Below are positions 43,601 to 55,600 of a stretch of 64,000 nucleotides of DNA, piece after piece. Within the stretch, counting starts at the first letter, position 1, and the number at the start of each line of letters is the position of its first letter. The notes beneath the pieces are model-generated. The model saw nothing but the letters and a program-made list of their open reading frames with translations. It did no database searches and was not told the origin of the DNA. The DNA is from Beroe forskalii (Eukaryota; Ctenophora; Nuda; Beroida; Beroidae), in assembly GCA_011033025.1 (NCBI GenBank), contig WFMF01000075.1:1-64000 (forward strand), read 5' to 3'. The position numbers were made by a program, and so were the translations under genes.

Positions 43601-46600
43601 CTTATTAGTGATAATGAGGTACTCCACTCAGAGCACAGCAAGTGGGAGCAAGGCTGTAACTTGACGTCCTTATCATTCCCCAGGAAGATCTGCAATAGGG
43701 AACACTCATAAATTAGGCAGCGCACAAGCCTGATCAATCCTCCAATTTGAGGTTATATGAAAGGCATGGTACTCTTTTGATACATATTTCTATGGGGGGG
43801 GGGGCATGAGGACGAAGACATTCGTCATAAAGGTTGAATGCCTTAGACCAAACCAACCATTATTCAACTTTTATATATCAGATCTGGTCTTAGATTATAC
43901 AATTTCTAAACAATTCGATATTCTTAACAATAGATTATCATATTTGGGAGGGGGGTTCAGCGCCAACACAGCAACAGTCTAACATTCCATCATCTGAGAT
44001 TGGTTAGGTTATGTGTCAATAATATTAAGTGTATAACACCTTACACAGTTATTACACAGTTTTAATCAGCAGCACTGAAGTGACAATATCATCAAGAATT
44101 ATCCTAATAAATTAATAGAGTATAACCGTCTTCTTCTTACAAAGAACCTAAGTACTAAATTATCTTTATAACAAGGAAGCATGAAGTTCATTAGACCTAG
44201 CCCTCGTAGGTTACATGAGTAATTTGAAGTATTGTGGCAGTTGACACTGGTTACTCAGTAAGTCTGGGGTTTAACCTGTGGATTAATGGTTAAATTGCCT
44301 CATCCTGCTGAAATATAAAGACAGGATAATCGTCCTATTTACATTCAAATGTCGATCTCTTTGACCAGGTTAAAATTACATCAGATATTCCGTTTACCTG
44401 TGCGCGCCGCGCGTCAAATCTACAAGTCTACAAGATAAACGCGCGTGATTTCGATGTGCTAACAATTTGTGGTTACGCGGAAATTAGCGCAAAATTAAAG
44501 CACACCAGCGCGGCGCGCAGCATTCTGTTTACCTTTTGCTGCCTTGCGCGCATGTAATTCTATTTTCTATCATCACTCGCAGCCCCACCCAACACAACAA
44601 AATATAACCACAGAAGTGTTTAACTGCGCAGGGTTTTAAAAGAGCGGGGAAAGGAAACCATTCGTTGCAAAAATTATCCTGTGCACTGCTAGGGCTGTAA
44701 TTATGAGGAAACAAGGTAGTCATATGTGACATGTCGCTATATCTCAGTACATTGCTAGTATAGAGGAAACTAGGAGGGCGTGATGACGTCATTGTCAGGA
44801 CTCAGAGGGGTCAAATGACAACGTCAACTGGTAACTTCCGGGAAAAGAGAAACTTTCTTCCGGTGTAGAAAGTAACCGAATATCAGGTATACAATTAAAC
44901 AGTAAACACGATGTAATTTCACACACGAAGTGTTATTGGCAATGTGCCCAAGTGTATTATCCGCAATATAAACAGAGTTCCCATACTCAGAGGGAATAGG
45001 ACAATGTTATCCGGGGATGAAATAGGAAGTTATGGGTTCAGTGTGTCAATTAAACACCGATTTGGTGAGGGAATCAGGAAGTAATTGAGAGTTACTATTG
45101 ATAACCGATATTTATAAATGATAAATAAATTCAAGTAATTTGTTACCCGCTTAGACATATCACATAGTTAAATATAACCCCGAATTTTCAATACTAAATG
45201 GAGGGATAATTTGTAGCACTAAATGGGGGGCAAAACTACTAAATGGGGGGGGGGTAATCTTTCTTCATTTTGTCAGTTTCCTGCCTCAATAGTACGGTTT
45301 ATCCCTAGAATTTACCTGTAAATATGGAACACGCGATCAGATGGAAATCCCCATAATTTTAATCAAATAACTTTTAACACGGGGGGGAAGCATTTGATTT
45401 GACAAAATCAAATTATCATGCTGTCTTAGACAGATCCCTCAAATCCAAGTATTTCAAAGAATATCTGATTCTTTCCAGGATGACCATGTTGTCCTCGTAA
45501 GGACACATGATACGAGTAATTTGTATCACGCTTAGACATAGTTAAATATAACCCGAAAGGAATATGTTAGCCATTCAATAGCCATTAATAACCGATAATT
45601 AATTATCAGTTATTATGAGGGCTACAATAAGCATTGCTTATAGTAGCCCTCATTAAGCAACCAATACTTGATAATAGAGGGTTACTAGGACATGCACGGA
45701 GTTAATATAAATGGGGGGGGTTATTGTACAAAACGGGGGGGGGGGATAATTTGTTACACTAAATGGGGGGGATAATTTAACAATAAATGGGGGGTACTGC
45801 TAATCTTCTCTATTCCATCGGATCGTGACTCCAAACACCTGCAATTAACTGATTAAGTTTCCTGGCTTTGAGTTTTATCTGCTCAATGTAAAAATAATAC
45901 GTAATATCCCTGGGATTTACCTGTAAGTACTGATATGGCAGTTACCTATCAGCAATGAGAGTTACCTGTAAGTTATCTGTCAGTACTGGCATTTGACTGT
46001 AAGTACTGACAGTCAACTGTAACTCGTTAGTCGCAACTACACAATATGAAACACCCGATCCGAGGTAAGTCCCCAAAATGTTAATTAAATACCTTCTAAA
46101 ACAGGGGGGGGGCATTTGATTTGATAAAATCGAATTATCATGCAGTATTTCACAGATTTTTCACCAAGTCCAAGTTTGTCAAAGAATATCTGATTCTTTC
46201 CAGGATGACCATGTTGTCCTCGTAAGGACCACATGATGCAAGTAATTTGTATCACGCTTAGACATAGTTAAATATAACCCGAAAGGAATATTTTAGCCAT
46301 TCAATAGCCATTAATAACCGATAATTAATTATCTGTTATTATGAGGGCTTCTATAAGCATTGCTTATAGTAGCCCTCATTAAACAACCAATACTTGATAA
46401 TAGAGGGTTACTAGGAAATGCACGGAGTTAATATAAATGGGGGGTAATTATACAAAACGGGGGGGGTAATTTCAATACTAAATGAGGGATAATTTGTAAC
46501 ACTAAATGGCGGGGTTGCTTCTACTAAATTACTAAATGGGGGGGGTACTTGTACAAAACGGGGGGGTCTTTTCAATACTAAATGGGGGGTGGTATTACTA

Positions 46601-49600
46601 ATATTCTTTATTTCGTCAGATCGTGACTCCAAACACCTGCAATTAACTAACTGGTTGAGTTTCCTGGCTCAATAGTACGTATTATCCCTAGAATTTACCT
46701 GTAAGTGTTTGAAAGTTATCTGTAAGTACTTACAGCTGACTGTAAGTACTGACAGTCAACTTTAACTGCGTTAGTCGCAACTACATAATATGAAAACGAG
46801 ATCAGAGGTAAATCCCATAATGTTAATTAAATAAAACGGGGGGGGGGGTAGTCAAAGACCAAACCCCCAAAAAAGCTCAGTCGTTAGATTTCTTTGTTAA
46901 AAGCGTTTTCTCGACTGATTTCGGTAATTAAGACCATCAAAAACAAAATGGGCCTTGTTGCCAACGAAATTTTGTTGGCAACAGGCCCAAATCGGCCACG
47001 CCCTTTTTCTGTAATACGCTTGGCTGATTTTCTGTATCTCGGCCCAGGAAGGTCGTAGAGACTTCGTTTTGGGCGCAAAAGAATCGCAAAGGCCATGTTT
47101 TTGTACAATTCTTCCTGAATATATGCCCTGAAATGCTCAGGAACAAAGTTATTGGCGAAAAACTAATTGTTTGGTCATTCGCAAGACATGGCGGTTGTAA
47201 TTTTTGTATTTCGGTCCAGGAAGTTCGTAGAGACTTCGTTTTGGGCGCAAAAGAATTGCAAAGGTCATGTTTCTATACAATTCTTCCTGGATATATGCCC
47301 CATAGTGCTCAGGAACAAAGTTATGGGCCGAGAACCACTTGTTCAGTGAAGTGCATTATACAGTTCAGAGGCAATTTCTGTATCTCGGCCCAGGAAGGTT
47401 GTAGAGACTTCGTTTTGGGCGCAAAAGAATCGCAAAGGCCATGTTTTTATACAATTCTTCCTCAATATACGCCCTTAAATGCCCAGGAACAAAGTTATTG
47501 GCGAAAAACTAATTTTTTGGTCATTCGCAAGACATGGCGGATGTAATTTTTGTATCTCGGTCCAGGAAGGTCGTGGAGACTTCGTTTTAGGCGCAAAAGA
47601 ATCGCGAAGGTCATTTTTTATGTAATTTTTACAGACATAACTTTCTCTAAAATATTCAGGAACAAAGTTATGGGCCAAAAATTGATTTTCAGTCATTTGC
47701 CAGACATAGCAGAGGAAATTTTTGTACCTCGGCCCAGGAAGGTGGTAGAGGCTTCATTTTTGGTGCATGTGAATCGCAATGGCCATGTTTATATACGACT
47801 TGTCAGTTGTCGAATAGATACATGTCCTAAAATGCTCAGGAGCGGAGCTATGGGCAAAATCTGATTTTTCTCTCCTTTGCAAGACATGGCAAAGGCAGTT
47901 CTAGTATCTCAGCCCAGGAAGTTCGTAGAGTCTTAGTTTTGGACGCAAAGAAGCAGTAATGGCTATGTTCATATAGGACTTGTTATCAATATTAATAAAC
48001 ATATTATGCCATAAAATACTCCGGAAAAAAGCTATGGCAATTCACTGATTTTCAGTCTTTCGCAAGACATGGCGGATGTAATTCGTGTATTTCTGTATCA
48101 TAACTCGGCCCAGATAGTTCGTAGAGACTTCGTTTTGGACGCAAAAGAACTGAAGAATAGCTTAGTCTTAGTAAAACGGCCAGGGTTGGTTTAATCGACC
48201 AGGCCGGTGGGCCATGCTGAGTATGGAGACTATCCCTAGTACACTAGACGAAGGGCGTGACCTCCTGGGTGGTTTTTGAACCACCCGACTGCCGGGGATA
48301 TCTGAGCTGAGGCAGCCAGTCTGTCCAGGACCTCTCTCTGGACCGGCAAGCTGCCAACGCCCATGGCATCAATCAGACTACAAAGCAAGACGAGGCTTGC
48401 TCGAAGGATTAAGTCAGAGATCTGCCAAACGTGGCTATGTACCACCCCCTTCGTCTAGATGAGTCACTGGGAGGTCTGACCCAGCCAGACTGTGTAAATG
48501 ATATTCCCATTGATTGGGATTCAACTGGGCTCAATGGGCAAAGCCCCGTTCCAGCATGGAACAACAGAAGGAAGGAACAAGAAATTTAGCAATGGTCATT
48601 TTTATTATATATAACATGCCCTAAATTCCATGGGAGGGTTGTGTCAAGCATAACCCTTCAAGGTTCCTGTGCCAAGAGTTCACGGTGAGGTAGTGCAGTT
48701 GCCAGTTGGTTATTAAGGCGTAGATCAATGGTTTGATTGAAAAACCATTGCTGGTTTGATTACGGGCCTGCCTACCGTACAAAGGGCAAGGGACTCATCT
48801 CGAGTCTATGCAGCCTGGCGGTTCACTCAGCCGAGTGGACACGAAACTGGGCAGGAGGAATAAATAAGAAGCTGCCCATTACAATTTACTTTAATCCTTA
48901 TATTCCTGTCATTGGCTGTTAAGTGTTACAGCTGTTTGAATGGAAATAAAATCTTCAAAATAAAAATGAAATCAAAACTCTGCAAACTTGCTTTTCATCC
49001 CAAAACTCTGTACCTGAGTAATCTAGAGCATATGATTATTGACAAGTCGCACATAAACACGATCATTACATGGAGAAAGTCCCAAACATCAAGGCATAGC
49101 TGCCAAATTTTGAAAAAACCGTCGCAGGGCAAGATTTTTGACGAAAAGAAGGGCAAAAAGAAGGGCAATAGGTACCTTTTTGCGGAGCAAAATTGGTCAT
49201 TTTAGCAGGCAAATCACCTGATGAACGCATGCTACCATAGGCTTTTAGGTACCTTTTTGAACACCAGCTACACCAACCACCAGGTACACCACCAGGTACA
49301 CCAGCCAATTATGGGTACCTTTTCGAACAAACAGTTACACCAACCATTAATGTGTATCTTTCTGAACCACCAGTTATACCAACTAATTATGGGTACCTTT
49401 CTGAACCACCACTTATGCTAACCAATTATGGGTGCCTTTCTGAACCACCAGTTACACTCACCAATTATGGGTACCTTTCTGAGTCACCAGTTACACCAAC
49501 TAATTATGGGTACCTTTCTGAACCACCAGTTACACCAACCAATTATGGGTACATTTCTGAACCACGGTCAGTTACACCAACCAATTATGGGTACCTTTCT

Positions 49601-52600
49601 GAACCACCAGTTACACCAACCAATTATGGGTACCTTTCTAAAGTCTGAACCACCAGTTACACTAACCAATTATGGGAACCTTTCTGAGCCACCAGTTACA
49701 CCAACTAATTATGGGTATCTTTCTGAACCACCAGTTACACTAACCAATTATGGGCACCAACCATTAGTTACACTAACAAATTTCTGAACCACCAGTTACA
49801 CTAAACAATTATAAGCACTCGAAAAACTAGTTACACTAACCAATTATGGGTACATTTCTGAACCACCAGTTACACTAACCAATTATGGGTACCTTTGAAA
49901 ACCACTAGTTACACCAACCAATTATGGGTGTTATTTCTGAACCACTAGTTACACTAAGCAATTATGGGTACCCCCAATAACCAGTTACACCAGTTACCAA
50001 TTATGGGTACTTTTCTGAACCACCAGTTACACCAACCAATTATGGGTACCTTTTTGAACCACCAGTTACACCAATCAATTATGGTGCCTTTTGAACCACC
50101 AGTTGTACACCAACCAATTATGGGTACCTTTCATTCTTTCAATAACCAGTTACACCAGTTACCGATTATGTGTACCTTTCTGAACCACCAGTTACACCAA
50201 CCAATTATGGGTACTTTTCTGAACCACCAGTTACACCAACCAATTATGGGTACCTTTTGAACCACCAGTTACAACCAACCACTATGGGTACTTTTTTGAA
50301 CCACCAGCTACACCAACCAATTATGGGCAATTTTTAATAACCAGTTACACCAGTTACCAATTATGAGTACCTTTCTGAACCACCAGTTACACCAACCAAT
50401 TATGGGTACCTTTTTGAACCACCAGTTACACCAACCAATTATGGGTATCTTTCTGAGCTACCGCCACCAATAACACCAACCAATTATGGGTACCTTTCTG
50501 AACCACCAGTAACACTAACAATTATGGGTACTTTTCTGAACCACCAGGTAAACTAAAAAATTATGGGAACCTTTCCGAACCACCAGTTACACTAAACAAT
50601 TATGGGTACCTTTCTGAACCACCAGTTACACTAACCACTATGGTTTTATGGGTATCTTTCTGAACCACCAGTTACGCCAACCAATTATGGGTACCTTTCG
50701 AATTATGGGTACTTTCTGAACCACCAGTTACTAAACAATTATGGGTACCTTTATGAACCACCAGTTACACTAACCAATTATGGGTACCTTTCTGAACCAC
50801 CAGTTACACCAACCAATCATGGGTACCTTTCTGAAATACCAGTTACGCCACCAATTACAACAACCAATTACATCAACCAATTATGGGTACCTTTCCGAAC
50901 AACCAGTTACACTAAACAATTATGGGCACCTTTCTGAACCACCAGTTACACCAACCAATTATGGGTACCTTTCTGAACCACCAGTTACACTAATCAATTG
51001 TGGGTACTGTTCTGAACCACCAGTTACGCCAAACCAATTATGGGTACCTTTCTGAGCCACCACTTACGCCACCAATTACACTAACCAATTATGGGTACCC
51101 TTTTGAACCACCAGTTACACTAAACAATTATGGGTACCTTTCTGAACCACTAGTTACACCAACCAATTATGGGTACATTTCTGAACCACCAGTTACACTA
51201 ACCAATTATGGGTACCTTTGAAAACCACTAGTTACACCAACCAATTATGGGTACATTTCTGAACCACTAGTTACACTAAGCAATTATGGGTACCCCCAAT
51301 AACCAGTTACACCAGTTACCAATTATGGGTACTTTTCTGAACCACCAGTTACACCAACCAATTATGGGTACCTTTTTGAACCACCAGTTACACCAATCAA
51401 TTATGGTGCCTTTTTGAACCACCAGTTACACCAACCAATTATGGGTACCTTTCATTCTTTCAATAACCAGTTACACCAGTTACCGATTATGTGTACCTTT
51501 CTGAACCACCAGTTACACCAACCAATTATGGGTACTTTTCTGAACCACCAGTTACACCAACCAATTATGGGTACCTTTTTGAACCACCAGTTACACCAAC
51601 CAATTATGGGTACTTTTTGAACCACCAGTTACACCAACCAATTATGGGTACCTTTTAATAACCAGTTATACCAGTTACCAATTATGAGTACCTTTCTGAA
51701 CCACCAGTTACACCAACCAATTATGGGTACCTTTTTGAACCACCAGTTACACCAACCAATTATGGGTATCTTTCTGAGCTACCAGTTACGCCACCAATAA
51801 CACCAACCAATTATGGGTACCTTTCTGAACCACCAGTAACAGTAACAATTATGGGTACTTTTCTGAACCACCAGGTAAACTAAAAAATTATGGGAACCTT
51901 TCCGAACCACCAGTTACACTAAACAATTATGGGTACCTTTCTGAACCACCAGTTACACTAACCAATTATGGTTTTATGGGTATCTTTCTGAACCACCAGT
52001 TACGCCAACCAATTATGGGTACCTTTTCGAACAACCAGTTACAATTATGGGTACTTTTCTGAACCACCAGTTACACTAAACAATTATGGGTACCTTTATG
52101 AACCACCAGTTACACTAACCAATTATGGGTACCTTTCTGAACCACCAGTTACACCAACCAATCATGGGTACCTTTCTGAAATACCAGTTACAATAACCAC
52201 TTATGGGTACCTTTCTGAGCCACCAGTTACGCCACCAATTACAACAACCAATTACATCAACCAATTATGGGTACCTTTCCGAACAACCAGTTACACTAAA
52301 CAATTATGGGCACCTTTCTGAACCACCAGTTACACCAACCAATTATGGGTACCTTTCTGAACCACCAGTTACACTTATCAATTGTGGGTACTGTTCTGAA
52401 CCACCAGTTACGCCAAACCAATTATGGGTACCTTTCTGAGCCACCACTTACGCCACCAATTACACTAACCAATTATGGGTACCTTCCTGAAGCAACAGTT
52501 ACAACATCAATTATGGGTACTTTTCTGAACCACCAGTTACACTAAACAATTATGGATACCTTTCCGAACCACCAGTTACACTAACCAATTATGGGTACCT

Positions 52601-55600
52601 TTCTGAACCACCAGTTACACCAACCAATAATGGGTACCTTTTTGAACCACCAGTTACACCAACCAATTATGGTGCCTTTTTGAACCACCAGTTACACCAA
52701 CCAATTATGGGTACCTTTCTGAACTACCAGTTACAATAACCAATTATGGGTACTTTTCTGAACCATCAGTAACACTAACAATTATGGGTACTTTTCTGAA
52801 CCACCAGGTAAACTAAAAAATTATGAGAACCTTTCCGAACCACCAGTTACACTAAACAATTATGGGTACCTTTCTGAACCACCAGTTACACCAACTAATT
52901 ATGGGTACCTTTTCGAACCACCAGTTACACCAACCAATTATGGGTACCTTTTCTGAACCACCAGGTAAACTAAAAAATTATGGGAACCTTTTCGAACCAC
53001 CAGTTACACTGAGCAATTATGAATACCTTTTCGAATAACCAGGTAACTTTGGGTATTGGGTATTTTTGACACTTATGCTCATCCTGTTAAGTATACTTTT
53101 TTAAACTGCACTAACATCCATACTAATATAAGTACTTTTAAAAAGTTAAAAATTGAAATAGTGCCGATACCATCTTCTGCATTTCTGTGTTCCACAAAAT
53201 ACACAACTTTGCAGAAATTCGATAAACCCATCGATGAAGATGCTTGTAATCCAAATGATGATTGATGAATCACTGATTCAGGCTACAGGTATATTAATCA
53301 ATTAGTGTGTATTTATTTTTTCAACTCACCGATTTTAAAATCTTATTCCTATGATACAGGAAAATATAGGTACCTTTCGGACTGATTTGCCCTGCTAAAG
53401 CAGGGCTCGGTTTGCAAAGCAGGGCAAAAAGCAGGGCAAAGCAGGGCACCCTGCGAAAGAAGGGCAAATTGGCAGCTATGCATTAAGGGTACCAGAGGCA
53501 TCCCTGTAGCTGCAACCCGCCAATGCTGTAAGTGGTTTCCGGGGATCGACCCATAAGCTGGCAGTACGCCAGTACCCCTCTGGGGCATGGTTAGTGGTTA
53601 CCCCTACTTTACAATACAATGCAATGGGAGTAACCCTGACAATATCCCCCAAACTCACACTTAACCCGAACCCCTTACCCTTTAAACCATGACCTCGACT
53701 ACTAATTATAACCTTATAACCCCTTATCTATGGCCTAGAAGCCCTCTTAACTTAAACCCTGGCTCATAAAACTTAAATTTACAATTACCGGTACCCTAAC
53801 TACAACTCAACCCTAATCCTCGCCCCCTAAGGGTTAGTAAGGGTCAGGTTGTGGGGTTATGACTAGGATTCGAATTAAAGGCGTGAGGACTCCGATTATA
53901 GGCGACAATTAGGGCTTGAGTTATGGTTATAGCCATAGGGCTGCGATTATTGTTGGAATGTTAGGGTTCAGGGTTGGAGTTTGGGGTTTGGCTTACCGGC
54001 TTAGGTTTATGGTAAGGTGGTAGGGTTATGGTTAAAGTAAAATAAGAGGTAAGTGGTGACTGGTGAGGGATTGAAGGTAGGGATTTTGTAATTGTTGAGT
54101 AAGGGCTTTAGGTCTTAAGGGTATGTATTAGGTCCCGAGATTGGGTCAGGCCCATAACTTTGTTCCTGAATATTTAAGTATTTAAGAGGAAGTTTTCTGT
54201 AAAAATTACATAAAAACATGACCTTTGCGATTCTTTTGCGCCCAAAACGAAGTCTCTACGACCTTCCTGGGCCGAGATACAAAAATTACATCCGCCATGT
54301 CTTGCGAATGACCAAAAAATTAGTTTGCCGCCAATAACTCTGTTCCTGAGCATTTAAGGGCATATATTCAGGAAGAATTGTATAAAAAACATGGCTTTTG
54401 CAATTCTTTTGCGCCCAAAACGAAGTCTCTACGACCTTCCTGGGCCGAGATTCAAAAATTACATCCGCCATGTCTTGCGAATGACCAAAAAATTAGTTTT
54501 TCGCCAATAACTTTGTTCCTGGGCATTTAAGGGCGTATATTGAGGAAGAATTGTATAAAAACATGGCCTTTGCAATTCTTTTGCGCCCAAAACGAAGTCT
54601 CTACGACCTTCCTGGGCCGAGATACAAAAATTGCCTCTGAACTGTATATTGCACTTCACTGAACAAGTGGTTCTCGGCCCATAACTTTGTTCCTGAGCAC
54701 TGTGGGGCATATATCCAAGAAGAATTGTATAGAAACATGACCTTTGCGATTCTTTTGCGCCCAAAACGAAGTCTCTACGACCTTCCTGGGCCGAGATACA
54801 AAAATTACATCTGCCATGTCTTGCGAATGGCCAAAAAATTAGTTTTTCGCCAATAACTTTGTTCCTGAGCATTTAAGGGCATATATTCAGGAAGAATTGT
54901 ATAAAAACATGGCCTTTGTGATTCTTTTGCGCCCAAAACGAAGTCTCTACGACCTTCCTGGGCCGAGATACAGAAAATCAGCCAAGCGTATTACAGAAAA
55001 AAGGGCGTGGCCGATTTGGGCCTGTTGCCAACAAAAATTTCGTTGGCAACAAGGGCCATTTTGTTTTTGATGGTCTTAATTACCAAAATCAGTCGAGAAA
55101 ACGCTTTTAACAAAGAAATCTAACGGATGGAGGTTTGGTCTCTGACTAGGGGGAGCATTTGATTTGATAAAATCAAATTATCATGCAGTCTTAGACCGAT
55201 TCCTCAAGTCCAAATATTTCAAAGAATATCTGATATTTTGTAGGATGACCTTGTAGTCTTCGTAAGGACCACAAGATTTGATACTGCCTCGTGCTAATTA
55301 GTGTACTAATAAACACTCGGCTTCGCCTCGGGCGATTAGTATATAATTGGCACTCGGCTTTGCTTCGTGCAATCAATGCAACAGTATCACTAATCACTAT
55401 GCGCCGTTAGATTGGAGCATATTAACCATACCTTGCATTGCTGGAAAGTAGATCCCATACTAGTGTATATCTCGTATTCTTCCTCAGTCACTTGGATCAC
55501 TTTTTTCTGCTTCTCGTGCTGTATCACCGTCAGGTCAGGGTTCTGGTCCTTTCCGTCAGGGTACAGATAGCTGAGGATAGCTGGGCTTACAGGAGCAAAA

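Larger units (their letters stand above)
46849..55148. mobile_element. 8.3-kb inverted-repeat (foldback-type) element in cbl intron 9
   Basis: The ends are TAGTCAAAGACCAAACC and its inverted copy GGTTTGGTCTCTGACTA. The arms (about 46849-47680 and 54147-55148) are near-identical in inverse orientation and are built of about 173-bp tandem units (CTCGGCCCAGGAAGGTCGTA, GAGACTTCGTTTTGGGCGC). The element interrupts a G-run of a repeated unit. Intact copies of that unit at 45.39 and 46.11 kb show the empty site, and G-runs on both sides act as the target duplication. No transposase frame was recognised, so it is probably non-autonomous. Confidence 0.85.

Noticed and set aside
47133-47546. 137-codon frame and its counterpart at 54459-54872 on the other strand
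   Set aside because: The same sequence in inverted arms, made of a 173-bp tandem unit. The peptide repeats itself and no protein family is recognisable, so a transposase is not supported.
48236-48445. Minus-strand 69-codon frame inside the foldback element
   Set aside because: No domain, bounded by a short inverted repeat, no splice context; noted only as part of the element interior.
49221-52545. Open frames with repeats of [12 protein letters not shown] or [11 protein letters not shown]
   Set aside because: Products of the minisatellite inside the foldback element; the frame is broken by every indel.
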